A DNA stretch of 64,000 nt from Sphaerisporangium perillae (lineage in GTDB: Bacteria > Actinomycetota > Actinomycetes > Streptosporangiales > Streptosporangiaceae), in NCBI RefSeq assembly GCF_023276435.1, contig NZ_JALLPO010000017.1, positions 62,001 through 126,000 of the forward strand, read 5' to 3'. Numbering within the stretch: position 1 is the first letter of the stretch; every line of letters starts with the position of its first letter. The notes beneath the pieces were generated by a model. It made no database searches and was not told the origin of the DNA. It saw nothing but the letters and a program-made list of their open reading frames with translations. The position numbers and the translations under genes are program-made. This document shows positions 30,021 to 39,649 of the stretch, one piece after another.

Positions 30021-30427
30021 CCGTGAACGTCGGGGCCGGCGCGGGTGAGGTCGATGCGGACGATCACGCGCCGGTCCCGGGTCATGGCGGCCCGGTAGTC
30101 GTCCCAGTCGGGGTGCTCGCCGGAGATCTCGCGGTAGTACTCGACCAGGTGCTCCATCGCCTCGGGCAGGGGCACGATCTCGGCGGTGCCCTCGATCTGG
30201 ATCCACTCGCCGAAGAACGCGTCGGTCATCACGCACAGCGTGACCGCGGGGTTCTCGCGGAGGTTGCGGGTCTTGGCGGCGGTCTCCCGGGTGCTCACGA
30301 CCGCGTAGCCGTCCGCGTCCACGCCGACCGTCACCGGTGACATCTGCGGGCGGCCGTCAGGATGGAAGGTCAGCATCACCGCGCGGTGATTGCTTTTGAT
30401 GAAGTCACGGGCCTTGTTGAGATCCAT
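30017..30427 (-). CDS. PPOX-class F420-dependent flavin oxidoreductase-like protein
   Basis: The protein has 136 residues and the split-barrel flavin fold of the pyridoxamine 5'-phosphate oxidase group. HPDGRPQMSPVTVGVDADGYAVVST and AAKTRNLRENPAVTLCV match the actinobacterial subgroup that uses F420 or heme. It is probably a cytoplasmic reductase of unknown substrate. The stop codon lies within a tandem repeat, so slippage there would not change the protein but could alter the 3' end. Confidence 0.85.
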   Translation of the reverse strand: MDLNKARDFIKSNHRAVMLTFHPDGRPQMSPVTVGVDADGYAVVSTRETAAKTRNLRENPAVTLCVMTDAFFGEWIQIEGTAEIVPLPEAMEHLVEYYREISGEHPDWDDYRAAMTRDRRVIVRIDLTRAGPDVHG

Positions 30428-30505
30428 GTCTCAATCATGGGACATGCCCGGCGCAGAAGGGCGCCCACGCCGGTCGATGGCGTGGGCGCGCTGGTCGTGC
30501 AGGGC

Positions 30506-30739
30506 TTACATGAAGCCCATGCGGGAACGGCGTTGCCGCTCGTGCTCGATCACGATCGCGGCGGCGTAGCCGTGGGTCAGCCCGTGCTCGTCGGCGAGCC
30601 AGTTGGCCCGCTCGTCACAGCGTAGGAACGACGGGCCGTTGTCGATGGCTTGGAACCACTCTGGGAGTGCGCGTCCGGTGATGTCCGGAACCCTGGCAAT
30701 CAGCTTGTTCTGCGTCTCCGGTGAGTGGTTCAACGACAT
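30506..30739 (-). CDS. DUF4287-domain small protein
   Basis: The protein has 77 residues and begins MSLNHSPETQNKLIARVPDITG, with the core ALPEWFQAI and HGLTHGYAAAIVIEHERQRR that mark the DUF4287 family. Function is unknown. Related domains are found fused to DUF5655. The start is fixed by GGAGGTG seven bases upstream. An upstream ATG that would lengthen it to 100 residues lacks such a site. Confidence 0.82.
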   Translation of the reverse strand: MSLNHSPETQNKLIARVPDITGRALPEWFQAIDNGPSFLRCDERANWLADEHGLTHGYAAAIVIEHERQRRSRMGFM

Positions 30740-30891
30740 GGGCACCTCCATGAGTGGACCTCTTTTGCTCGACATTGCATCACCAGCCCTGCGATGGCAA
30801 GCCCCCAATGGCCAGCCTTCTCTTACAGGAGGTAGATCATTAGTCGCGGTACGTGGGGTTACCGTCGGTACGGGCGCCCTGGAAAAGCCGA

Positions 30892-30919
30892 ACGCCCCGC
30901 CCGTGACCGGGCGGGGCGT
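30892..30919 (-). terminator. Terminator of the Bax-inhibitor-like gene
   Basis: A 12-base perfect stem (ACGCCCCGCCCG and CGGGCGGGGCGT) with a four-base loop starts 15 bases after the stop codon of the gene to its right, in that gene's direction. It is followed by TCGGCTTTT, a short U-tract, and is a good factor-independent terminator. Confidence 0.75.
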
Positions 30920-30934
30920 CCATCGGGCGAGGAT

Positions 30935-31723
30935 CTAATCGTTGTTGAAGAAGTAGCTGATGAAGCGCAGGATCTCCAGGTAGAGCCAGACGAGGCTCAC
31001 CGTGATGCCGAAGGCCATCAGCCAGGAGTACTTCTCGGGGACGCCCGCGCGCACGCCGTCCTCGACGGCCGCGAAGTCCAGCAGCAGGAAGAAGCACCCG
31101 AGCAGGATCATCGCGACGCTGAACACCCAGCCGATCGGGCTGTCGGTGCGCAGCCCCAGGCCGCCGTGGGTGAAGATGCTCGCGATCCAGTTGACCAGCA
31201 TCAGCCCGATGGCCGCGAAGCCGGCGGCGACGACGAACTTGGTGAACTTCGGCGTCGGCCGGAAGATCTTGAGCGCGTACACCGCGAGCACGCCGCCGAA
31301 GGCCACCATCGTGCCGATCACGGCCTGGAAGACGATGCCCTCGTAGATGTAGTTGTAGACGTGGCTGATCACGCCGATGGCGATGCCGTAGGCCACCGCG
31401 TAGCCGAGGATCAGCGCCGGGTTCGTGCTCTGCCGGAAGGAGACGATCAGGCCGAGCACCAGTCCGATGATGACCGCCGGGGCGATCACCACCGTGCCGA
31501 GGTTGAGGTACCACGCGAGCGCGGCGGACGCCATGAGGGTGCCGAGCGTGATGGCTCCGCGCACGACCACGTCGTCGATCGTCATCGGCCGCGTCGCCGT
31601 GGGGGGAGCGTACGACGGGGCGTTGTACATGTCCTGCAGGTGCTGGGGACTGGCGGTAGGGCCGCCCCATGACTGACGGTTGTTCTGCCCCAGTCTGCTC
31701 AGAACCGGGTTCCTGCTCTGCAT
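30935..31723 (-). CDS. Bax inhibitor-1/YccA-family membrane protein
   Basis: The protein has 262 residues with about seven membrane helices after a cytoplasmic N-terminal region of about 60 residues. The C-terminal region with FAAVEDGVRAG and SWLMAFGITVSLVWLYLEILR is typical of the actinobacterial Bax inhibitor-1 family. The function in bacteria is unproven, with ion leak or membrane protein quality control suggested for relatives. ATG 31723 has GGAGG five bases upstream, which decides the start over an ATG 81 bases earlier. Confidence 0.88.
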   Translation of the reverse strand: MQSRNPVLSRLGQNNRQSWGGPTASPQHLQDMYNAPSYAPPTATRPMTIDDVVVRGAITLGTLMASAALAWYLNLGTVVIAPAVIIGLVLGLIVSFRQSTNPALILGYAVAYGIAIGVISHVYNYIYEGIVFQAVIGTMVAFGGVLAVYALKIFRPTPKFTKFVVAAGFAAIGLMLVNWIASIFTHGGLGLRTDSPIGWVFSVAMILLGCFFLLLDFAAVEDGVRAGVPEKYSWLMAFGITVSLVWLYLEILRFISYFFNND

Positions 31724-32453
31724 CACTGCCTCCACTGCGACCTGCGATCGCCCTGTTCGTCGAGCCGCACAGGGGGTTGCCGCCTGTTGCACATAGCTTT
31801 CCATGGGTAATGGCGGTCAGGATGGCCCCTGCCGTATTGCACCGCCGGCCGGATGTCCGGCTTGCCTGCGGCAACGTGTACAACGAGCGGCCCGGCACCC
31901 GAGTTCCGGTCCCGTAGGTTGCGGTTGGATCACCTCGCGGGCCCCCTCACCGGCTCCCGGTGTCGCCTTGCCCGGAGGGGAGGCGGAGAGGCCGGGCGTC
32001 CGGGCGTCGGAGCGCAAGACGCTGAAGGCGGGGACGATGAGAGCGCGGACCGATGAGCGGGGACATCCGCCGACTGAATGCCCGGTTCCGTCCCACCCCT
32101 AACCGGCGATGTAGGCGGATTTTGCCTTTTATGTTCGGTAGTAACCTGTTTATCGATGTCTTTAGCGCTTATAAGCAATTACCGAGCGTAGATCTTGGTT
32201 AGACCGGCTCTTCGACGCCGCCGAGCCTTCACTCGGAGAGGGCACGGTGCGGCGGCGGCCGCCGCCCGGCGGGGAGGAGGCTCCGCACCGAGAGGCACGA
32301 AGTGGTAACGATTGCCGGCGGCCCGCCGAACGGCCGCCGCACGGCCTGATCGGGGGCTGGAGACAAACAGCGGCCTGCCGACGGCAAACCGACAAGGATA
32401 TAGGCAGAGGGCTCGCCTTACCGGCGGCGGGGTGTTTCTTATAGCCCGCAGGG
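31724..32453. other. Long gene-free region before the tRNA
   Basis: I find no convincing gene in these 730 bases. Possible frames are arginine/proline-rich and match no family. At 32105-32200 there is a patch much richer in A and T than the surroundings (runs such as TTTTGCCTTTTATG and TTATAAGCAATTACC), which may be a promoter region, a small RNA locus or a relic of inserted DNA. The part next to 31724 should hold the Bax-inhibitor gene promoter. Confidence 0.45.
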
Positions 32454-32526
32454 TGCCCCCGGTGGGACTCGAACCCACACTGGAACCCTTTTAAGGGGTT
32501 TGCCTCTGCCTTTGGGCTACGGGGGC
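32454..32526 (-). tRNA. tRNA with anticodon UAA (leucine by anticodon), short variable arm
   Basis: The 73-base cloverleaf has a seven-pair acceptor stem (GCCCCCG with CGGGGGC), an anticodon stem AACCC/GGGTT enclosing the loop CTTAAAA (anticodon UAA), a T arm GTGGG-TTCGAGT-CCCAC and discriminator A. CCA is not encoded. By anticodon it reads UUA, a rare codon here. The variable region is only about five bases (CCAGT), whereas classical leucine tRNAs have a long variable arm. The identity is therefore given from the anticodon and discriminator only. Confidence 0.85.
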
Positions 32527-32532
32527 GCCGTA

Positions 32533-32561
32533 ATCATACGTAACGGACCACACTTGCGTAA
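32533..32561 (-). promoter_or_regulatory. Predicted promoter of the tRNA gene
   Basis: On the minus strand a -10 box TATGAT (32538-32533) follows a weak -35 box TTACGC (32561-32556) with a 17-base spacer. It ends seven bases before the first base of the tRNA. The spacing and the near-consensus -10 box suggest housekeeping sigma-factor control. Confidence 0.55.
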
Positions 32562-32706
32562 CGGGTCAGAGCTCACGTCTCCGCTCTTCCTTCCGTAGTC
32601 CGCAAGATAACCGTATACGTCGCGCGCCCCCACGACTCGGGCAATGAACAACAGACCGCTCAAGTAGCCCAATTCCACCACGCATCCTTGTTATGCCTCC
32701 AGACAA

Positions 32707-32749
32707 CGGTACGGCTCGCGCCCGAAGACATCGGGCGCGAGCCGTACCG
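32707..32749 (-). terminator. Terminator hairpin after NADH dehydrogenase gene
   Basis: A 19-base perfect inverted repeat (32707-32725 and 32731-32749) with the five-base loop AGACA lies seven bases after the stop codon of the gene to its right. It lacks a strong U-tract (TTGTCT follows) but is otherwise a clear terminator stem. Confidence 0.7.
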
Positions 32750-32756
32750 GAACCCG

Positions 32757-34076
32757 TCAGCGAGTGGCCGCGGCCGCCCTGAACTCGTCGCGGGGGGACT
32801 CGATCTCACCGAGTGAGACGGTCTCCCGCTTGAAGAAGAGGGTGAGCGTCCAGTCGGCCACCACGCGGACCTTGCGGTTCAACGTAGGCACCCGGGACAG
32901 ATGGTAGGTGCGGTGCATGAACCACGCAGGGAATCCGTGAAGCTTGATGCCGTAGACGTTCGCGACGCCCTTGTGGAGGCCGAGTCCGGCGACCGACCCC
33001 GCGTACTTGTGCCGGTAGTCCCGCAACGGACGGCCCTGGAGGTGGCGGACGATGTTGCCGGCGAGTACCTTGGCCTGCCGCACGGCATGCTGGGCGTTGG
33101 GTGCGCAGTACTGGCCGGGGTTGGTCATGTCGGGCACCCCCGCCACGTCGCCGGCCGCGAAGGCGTCATTGGTGCCGGCCACGGTGAGCCTGGTCGTCGT
33201 CTTGACCCGCCCGCGCTCGTCGAGGGGCAGGTCACCGGCGTTGACCACCGGGCTCGCCTTGACGCCGGCGGTCCAGACGATCGTGGCGGACTCGAAGCGG
33301 TCGCCGTCCGACAGCATCACGCGGCCGCCCTCGCAGGACTCGAGCAGGGTGCGCATCTTGACGTCGATGCCGCGCTTGCGCAGCTCCTCGAGGGTCCACT
33401 TGCCCATCTCGGGACCGACCTCGGGCAGGATGCGGTCGCTGGCCTCGACCAGCACCCAGCGCATGTCCTTCTCGCTGAGGGTGTCGTAGTACTTCACGGC
33501 GTCCCGGCCCATGTCCTCGAGCTCGGCCAGCGCCTCCACGCCCGCGAAGCCCGCGCCGACCACGACGAAGGTGAGCGCCCGCCTGCGGACCTGCTCGTCG
33601 TCGGTGGAGTCGGCCCGGTCGAACAGGGCGAGCACGCGGTTGCGGAGCGCGATGGCCTCACCGACCGTCTTGAAGCCGATCGCCGCGTCCGCCAGCCCGG
33701 GGATGGGAAGGGTCCGCGAGATCGAACCGGCCGCCATGACCAGGACGTCGTACTCGATCTCCTTGCCGGCTCCGGCGGCCGGCTGGAACGTCACGGACTT
33801 GTTGGCGTGGTGGATCTTGGTGACCTTGCCGTTGAGGATGCGGACCTTGGACAGCACCCGGCGCAGAGGCGTGACGACATGGCGCGGCGACAGGTTGCCG
33901 GCCGCGGCCTCGGGAAGGAAGGGCTGGTAGGTCATGTAGGACTGCGGGTCGATCACCGTGATCCGGACGCTGCCGGACCGAAGCTCGCTGCGCAGCAGGC
34001 GCTGGAGCCGCAGGCCCGTGTAGAGACCGACGTATCCTCCGCCGACGATCAGGATGTGCTTGGCCTTTCGGTCCAC
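32757..34076 (-). CDS. ndh: Type II NADH dehydrogenase-like FAD oxidoreductase
   Basis: The protein has 439 residues from GTG 34076, which has AAGGGG seven bases upstream. The FAD motif is ILIVGGGYVGLYTG near the N terminus, and the NAD(P)H motif FVVVGAGFAGVEALAEL lies mid-protein. AFAAGDVA and CAPNAQHAVRQAKVLAGNI are the usual second FAD and quinone-side motifs. The C-terminal amphipathic region could bind the membrane. It passes electrons from NADH to menaquinone without pumping protons. An in-frame ATG at 34115 is a less likely start. Confidence 0.88.
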   Translation of the reverse strand: MDRKAKHILIVGGGYVGLYTGLRLQRLLRSELRSGSVRITVIDPQSYMTYQPFLPEAAAGNLSPRHVVTPLRRVLSKVRILNGKVTKIHHANKSVTFQPAAGAGKEIEYDVLVMAAGSISRTLPIPGLADAAIGFKTVGEAIALRNRVLALFDRADSTDDEQVRRRALTFVVVGAGFAGVEALAELEDMGRDAVKYYDTLSEKDMRWVLVEASDRILPEVGPEMGKWTLEELRKRGIDVKMRTLLESCEGGRVMLSDGDRFESATIVWTAGVKASPVVNAGDLPLDERGRVKTTTRLTVAGTNDAFAAGDVAGVPDMTNPGQYCAPNAQHAVRQAKVLAGNIVRHLQGRPLRDYRHKYAGSVAGLGLHKGVANVYGIKLHGFPAWFMHRTYHLSRVPTLNRKVRVVADWTLTLFFKRETVSLGEIESPRDEFRAAAATR

Positions 34077-34273
34077 GTGAGTGCCCCTTCTGGCATGGTC
34101 GGCTTGTGAAACCATTCACAAGCCTACGTCACAGCCCGGTATCAGCGCCAATCCCCCAAGTGTGAACTCTGACCGATTTTTCACTCCCGAACATCTGGCC
34201 TGCAGTTTTCTTCGGGAAGAGCGGTAAAAATTTCGTCAAGTGACGGAGTTCACTCCCGGCTTCGCCGTCTCCG

Positions 34274-35071
34274 TCAGCCGGCCAGCTCGGCCGCGCGGGC
34301 GAAGATCGCGTCGAGCATCTCCTCGGTGACCCGGCCGGTGAAGGTGTTCTGCTGGCTCGGGTGGTAGCAGCCGAGCAGGTGGACCGGCCCACCCTTTCCG
34401 TTGGAGATGCGCACCTCGGCGCCGTGCCCGAACGGCGGCCTGCTTCGCGGCAGCGTGTAGCCCGCCTCGCGCAGCGCCGGCCAGACGGCCTGCCACGCGT
34501 ACCCGCCCAGCGCGACGATGACCCGGACCGGTTCGGCGATCAGCTCCAGCTCCCTGGCCAGCCAGGGGAAGCACGTGGCCCGCTCCTCGATCGTCGGCTT
34601 GTTGGCCGGCGGGGCGCAGCGGACGGCGGCGACCATGCGCGCCCCGAGCAGCCGCTGCCCGTCGCCCGCGTGCGTGCTCGTCGGCAGGGCCGCGAACCCG
34701 GTGCGGTGGAGCGAGGCGAACAGCCAGTCGCCACTCCGGTCCCCGGTGAAGACCCTCCCCGTACGGTTGCCGCCGTGCGCGGCCGGGGCCAGCCCGACGA
34801 GGAGAACCCGCGGCTTCTCCTCACCCCAGCCCGCGATGGGCCTCCCCCAGTACGTCTCTCCCATGAAGGCCCGCCGCTTGACCTCCGCGACCTCCTCGCG
34901 CCACTCCACGAGCCGAGGACAGGCCCGGCACACCGACTGCCTCGCGGTCAGCTCGCCGAGCGTGCGGCTCGTCCGGGCCAGCTCGAGGACCTCCTCGGGC
35001 GTGTGCGCGACGGGAGTGTCCGGCTCGGCCGGATCGTCCGGCCATCCGCTACCAGGGGGAACGAAACTCAT
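34274..35071 (-). CDS. udgB: Family 5 uracil-DNA glycosylase (UdgB type)
   Basis: The protein has 265 residues. Four cysteines (Cys48, Cys51, Cys152, Cys167) fit the 4Fe-4S ligands of iron-sulfur uracil-DNA glycosylases. The active-site motif [19 protein letters not shown] (93-111) and the leucine-loop equivalent [11 protein letters not shown] are those of family 5, which removes uracil and some other deaminated bases from DNA. It follows the exopolyphosphatase gene by 42 bases on the same strand and probably ends that operon. Confidence 0.92.
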   Translation of the reverse strand: MSFVPPGSGWPDDPAEPDTPVAHTPEEVLELARTSRTLGELTARQSVCRACPRLVEWREEVAEVKRRAFMGETYWGRPIAGWGEEKPRVLLVGLAPAAHGGNRTGRVFTGDRSGDWLFASLHRTGFAALPTSTHAGDGQRLLGARMVAAVRCAPPANKPTIEERATCFPWLARELELIAEPVRVIVALGGYAWQAVWPALREAGYTLPRSRPPFGHGAEVRISNGKGGPVHLLGCYHPSQQNTFTGRVTEEMLDAIFARAAELAG

Positions 35072-35113
35072 ACCTCGATCGTGCCAGCCCCCGGGCGATG
35101 CGCGGGACCGGCG

Positions 35114-36025
35114 TCAGGAGACCAGGCCGCGGGCGATGCCGTCGAGGATGTCGTGCTCGCTGACGACGACCTCGCGGAAGCCGTACCGGCTGACGATCAG
35201 GTCGAGGATGAGGGCCCCCGCGCCGATCACGTCGACCCGGCCCGGGTGCATGACCGGGATCGCCGCCCGCTCGTCGTGGGACATGGCGAGCAGCCGCTGG
35301 GAGACCTCGTGCACCCGCGCGGCCGGGACCCTGGAGCCGTGGATGCGCGCCGGGTCGTAGGCGGGCAGGCCGAGGGCGATGCCCGCGACCGTGGTCACCG
35401 AGCCCGCCAGGCCGATCAGCGTGCGTGCCCGCTCCACGGGCACGGCCTCCGCCACCCGGTCGAGGGCCGCGTCGATGTCCTCGGCCGCCGCCGCCACCGC
35501 CTCGGGCGTGGCCCCGGAGCCGAAGTGGCGTTCGGTGAGGCGGACGCAGCCGATGTCGACGGAGATCGCGTTGTCCACGTCGGCGGTGCCGAGCACGAAC
35601 TCGGTGGACCCGCCGCCGATGTCGACCACGAGGAAGGGGGCCGCCACGCCGGTGAGCCCCGTGGTGGCACCGAGGAACGACAGGTGCGCCTCCTCCGAGC
35701 CGGTGACGACCTCCGGTTCGACGCCGAAGATCTCGCGGACCCCGGCGACGAAGTCGGCGCGGTTCCCGGCGTCCCGGGTGGCGCTGGTGGCCACCACGCG
35801 CACGCGCGAGGCGCCGTGATCCTTGATCAGCTTGGCGTAGCCGCGCATCGCGGTGAAGGTGCGCTCCAGCGCCTCGGGCGCCAGCCGCCCGGTCCGGTCG
35901 ACGCCCACGCCGAGGCGGACGATCTCCATGCGCCGCTCGACATCGGACAGCTCGCCGCCGGAGATGTCGGCTATCAAGAGGCGGACGGAGTTCGTCCCGC
36001 AGTCGATCGCAGCCACCCGTGTCAT
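35114..36025 (-). CDS. ppx: Exopolyphosphatase / pppGpp phosphohydrolase (Ppx/GppA)
   Basis: The protein has 303 residues with the actin-like ASKHA fold. The phosphate loops are AAIDCGTNSVRLLIAD at the N terminus and VVDIGGGSTEFVLG mid-protein. ATSATRDAGNRADF and SGSEEA-like VTGSEEAHLSFLG are family signatures. It lacks the C-terminal domains of the long E. coli Ppx, as do the mycobacterial Ppx1/Ppx2 proteins. It overlaps the DUF501 gene by four bases, so they are co-translated. It acts on polyphosphate or pppGpp. Confidence 0.93.
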   Translation of the reverse strand: MTRVAAIDCGTNSVRLLIADISGGELSDVERRMEIVRLGVGVDRTGRLAPEALERTFTAMRGYAKLIKDHGASRVRVVATSATRDAGNRADFVAGVREIFGVEPEVVTGSEEAHLSFLGATTGLTGVAAPFLVVDIGGGSTEFVLGTADVDNAISVDIGCVRLTERHFGSGATPEAVAAAAEDIDAALDRVAEAVPVERARTLIGLAGSVTTVAGIALGLPAYDPARIHGSRVPAARVHEVSQRLLAMSHDERAAIPVMHPGRVDVIGAGALILDLIVSRYGFREVVVSEHDILDGIARGLVS

Positions 36026-36603
36026 ACGCCCTCCTCAGGGCCATCGAAGCTCGGAAGGTCGTCGGAGCCGGCGGGACCCGCCTGCGCGGACGGCTCGGAG
36101 CCGCCGGGGACCTCCACGCAGGGGCCGTCGCACCACCACTCGGGGAGGGCGTCGAGGGCTTCGCGGCCGAACGGGTTGCTGCCCGGCATCGCCAGCTCGT
36201 GGCCCACCAGGGCGTGCAGGCACTTCACGCGATCGGGCATGCCGCCCGCGCTCTGCATGTCGCGGGGCAGCGGCGGAAGGCCGTCCTCCGAGGCCACCTT
36301 GTCGCGCCGCTCGACGTACCCGGCGTGCGCCCGGGCGTACGCCTCGGCCAGCGCGGGGTCCTCGGCGAGCCGGGCCTGCATGCGCTTCATCAGCCCCGAG
36401 GACTCCAGCGTGCCGATGGCCGAGGCCGCCTTGGGGCACGTCAGGTAGAACAGCGTCGGGAAGGGCGAGCCGTCGGCCAGGCGCGGGGCCGTCTCGACGA
36501 CGTCCGGCAGCCCGCACGGGCACCGGTGGGCCACCGCGCGCAACCCTCGTGGCGGCCGGCCGAGCTGCCGTTCCACCGCGGCCGCGTCGGCCGGATCCAC
36601 CAT
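36022..36603 (-). CDS. DUF501-family protein
   Basis: The protein has 193 residues, and DUF501 proteins are found next to ppx and the FtsB-like gene throughout actinobacteria (Rv1025 in M. tuberculosis). The sequence has CPCGLPDVVETAPRLADGSPFPTLFYLTCP and SAGGMPDRVKCLHALVGHELA. The conserved cysteines and histidines could bind a metal, but no reaction is known. The start codon carries a GGGGGAG site. It is cotranscribed with ppx. Confidence 0.9.
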   Translation of the reverse strand: MVDPADAAAVERQLGRPPRGLRAVAHRCPCGLPDVVETAPRLADGSPFPTLFYLTCPKAASAIGTLESSGLMKRMQARLAEDPALAEAYARAHAGYVERRDKVASEDGLPPLPRDMQSAGGMPDRVKCLHALVGHELAMPGSNPFGREALDALPEWWCDGPCVEVPGGSEPSAQAGPAGSDDLPSFDGPEEGV

Positions 36604-36734
36604 CGCACTCTCCCCCTGAAAACCGTGAACTCCCGCGACGCCATCCCGGGCCCCGGACGCGCGGACCCGGGCCGCCGTCCCGGGGATCCCGAGTCATCGG
36701 ACACGTAAGTATCCAGGAAAGCCGGAACCACCCG

Positions 36735-37154
36735 TCACGGCGCCGCTGTGCGGGCGCCCATCTCGACGCGTGCGCCGTTGCCCCGGTCGGCCGCCTCGAT
36801 CGACTCCCACAGCGTCTGGTACCACGGGGGCGCCGCCTGAGTCGTCGACCCGGCCTTGGGCTGCTTGACCTTCTTCGACTCGTCGCGCAACACGTAGCAC
36901 GTCTCGCCGCTACCGCAGTAGTGCAGCCGCCCCCGGGCGAGCTGCCTGATGTAGTCGGGGTCGTCGAGACGCCTGCTGCGCTCGGCCAGCTCCTGAAGGT
37001 CCTTGAGTGCCTGAGCCTGCTGCTTCTCCAGCTGGGCGATCTGGCGCCGCTGCGCGACGTACTCGCGCACAGGATAGGCAAGGCTCATGGCGATCGCGCA
37101 CACGACGACGGCCAGGATGGCGGCCCGTCCCGTCAGCTGCGGTCGTTTCTTCAT
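36735..37154 (-). CDS. FtsB/DivIC-like septum formation initiator
   Basis: The protein has about 139 residues: a short basic N terminus, one membrane helix (10-28), a coiled coil (about 35-65, REYVAQRRQIAQLEKQQAQAL) and a DivIC-type domain (RLDDPDYIRQLARGRLHYCGSGETCYVLRD). FtsB-like proteins link FtsL and FtsQ in the divisome. The gene lies downstream of eno as in most actinobacteria (Rv1024). ATG 37154 has GGGAGG close upstream. An in-frame ATG at 37196 would start inside a hairpin. Confidence 0.88.
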   Translation of the reverse strand: MKKRPQLTGRAAILAVVVCAIAMSLAYPVREYVAQRRQIAQLEKQQAQALKDLQELAERSRRLDDPDYIRQLARGRLHYCGSGETCYVLRDESKKVKQPKAGSTTQAAPPWYQTLWESIEAADRGNGARVEMGARTAAP

Positions 37155-37167
37155 GATCCTCCCAGGT

Positions 37168-37205
37168 CCGTACGGCTTGCGGCCAAAAGCGCGCAAGCCG
37201 TACGG
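37168..37205 (-). terminator. Hairpin between eno and the FtsB-like gene
   Basis: A 13-base perfect inverted repeat (37168-37180 and 37193-37205) with a 12-base loop lies in the short spacer after the eno stop codon. No U-tract follows in the direction of transcription, and the ribosome site of the next gene comes right after it. It may be an attenuator or an mRNA-processing or stability element that sets eno above its downstream genes. Confidence 0.5.
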
Positions 37206-37211
37206 GAAAAG

Positions 37212-38498
<1,287 letters not shown>

Positions 38499-38658
38499 CT
38501 AGATCAGTCAGCCCGGGGACGGGCCCCCGGAACCCATCACCGCACCGTCGTACGCGATGCGGTTGCGGACGGTTTGCCTCACGAGCCTATCGGGGTCTAC
38601 TGCCGGGTACGGCTAGCGCGTCCCGGCACGCCGCCATGGACCGCCATCGGCCGGACGG

Positions 38659-39648
38659 TCAGCCCTCAGGCGGGCGCCCCTCGGACCCGCGTCCTTCGGA
38701 CCGCTCCCAGGCGTGGACCCGGTCGCGGTAGGCGCGCGCGGCGGCGCGGAGCTCGGCCTCGGGGTCGAGGCCGGCGGCGCGCGCCCGCCGGACGAGGTCG
38801 AACAGCTCCCGCCCGATGCCCTGCCCGACGGCCCGGGACAGCGAGTCGGGGACCCCCGCGCGCTCGGCGCGGCTCTGCAGCCCGCCGGCCAGCGAGAGGG
38901 CGGGCTGGCCCATCGGGACGCCGTCGAGCAGGGACTCCCAGCCCTTGGCGGCCCGCTCGGCCGCCTTGATCGTGTCCCAGTTGGCGTTGACCTCGTCGGC
39001 GCCGCTCACCACCGTGCCGGCGAACACGTGGGGATGGCGCCGGACCAGTTTGTCGACGATGCCGCCCGCGACGTCGTCCACGTCGAAGCCGCCGTCCGCC
39101 GCCGAGCGCTCCTGCGCCACCCGCGAGTGGAACACCACCTGGAGCAGGACGTCGCCGAGCTCCTCGCGCAGGGCGGCGTAGTCGCCGTCCTCGACGGTCT
39201 CCAGCACCTCGTAGGCCTCCTCCAGGAGGTAGGGCACGAGGGACTCGTGGGTCTGCTTGACATCCCACGGGCATTCGCGGCGCAGCCGGTCCATGACGGC
39301 GACGAGGTCGAGCAGCCGCGCGCCCGGCAGGTCGTAGGACCCGGGGACCAGCTCGATGACCGGCGGATCCTCAAGGTCGAGGGCGGCACGGCCGACGGCG
39401 CGCATGAACGCCTCGCCGCCCTCCTGCGCGGCGAGCCAGATCACGGTGCCGTCGCGGCCCTCGCGGGCCAGCGCGACCGGGTCGGGCGTCACGACCTCGA
39501 CCGGGATGCCCTCCTCGGCCAGATAGGGCAGGAGGGGATGGTCGGCGGAGCCGGTGAGCACCCGGCCCGACCCCAGGGCCGCCCACGCGGGCCCGCTGAG
39601 CAGGCCGGGAGCCACCCGTGGGGAGGTCGTGACGACGACGAGGGTCAT
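38659..39648 (-). CDS. mazG: Nucleoside triphosphate pyrophosphohydrolase (MazG)
   Basis: The protein has 329 residues. The N-terminal 110 or so residues are the actinobacterial extension also seen in M. tuberculosis MazG (Rv1021). The first MazG domain has LRRECPWDVKQTHESL and an intact metal site in LLEEAYEVLETVEDGDY and EELGDVLLQ. A weaker second repeat follows with KGWESLLDGVP. It hydrolyses non-canonical or damaged NTPs to the monophosphate, lowering mutation. It starts one base after the stop codon of the SurA-like gene, so they form one operon. Confidence 0.94.
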   Translation of the reverse strand: MTLVVVTTSPRVAPGLLSGPAWAALGSGRVLTGSADHPLLPYLAEEGIPVEVVTPDPVALAREGRDGTVIWLAAQEGGEAFMRAVGRAALDLEDPPVIELVPGSYDLPGARLLDLVAVMDRLRRECPWDVKQTHESLVPYLLEEAYEVLETVEDGDYAALREELGDVLLQVVFHSRVAQERSAADGGFDVDDVAGGIVDKLVRRHPHVFAGTVVSGADEVNANWDTIKAAERAAKGWESLLDGVPMGQPALSLAGGLQSRAERAGVPDSLSRAVGQGIGRELFDLVRRARAAGLDPEAELRAAARAYRDRVHAWERSEGRGSEGRPPEG

Positions 39649-39649
39649 G

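Noticed and set aside
32179-32478. A 99-codon open frame on the minus strand beside the tRNA
   Set aside because: It overlaps the tRNA gene, is Arg/Pro/Ala-rich, and has no ribosome site or recognisable domain.
32454-32526. Naming the tRNA bldA
   Set aside because: The anticodon is the same as bldA, but the variable arm is short and the organism is not shown to be Streptomyces. Only the anticodon supports the link.
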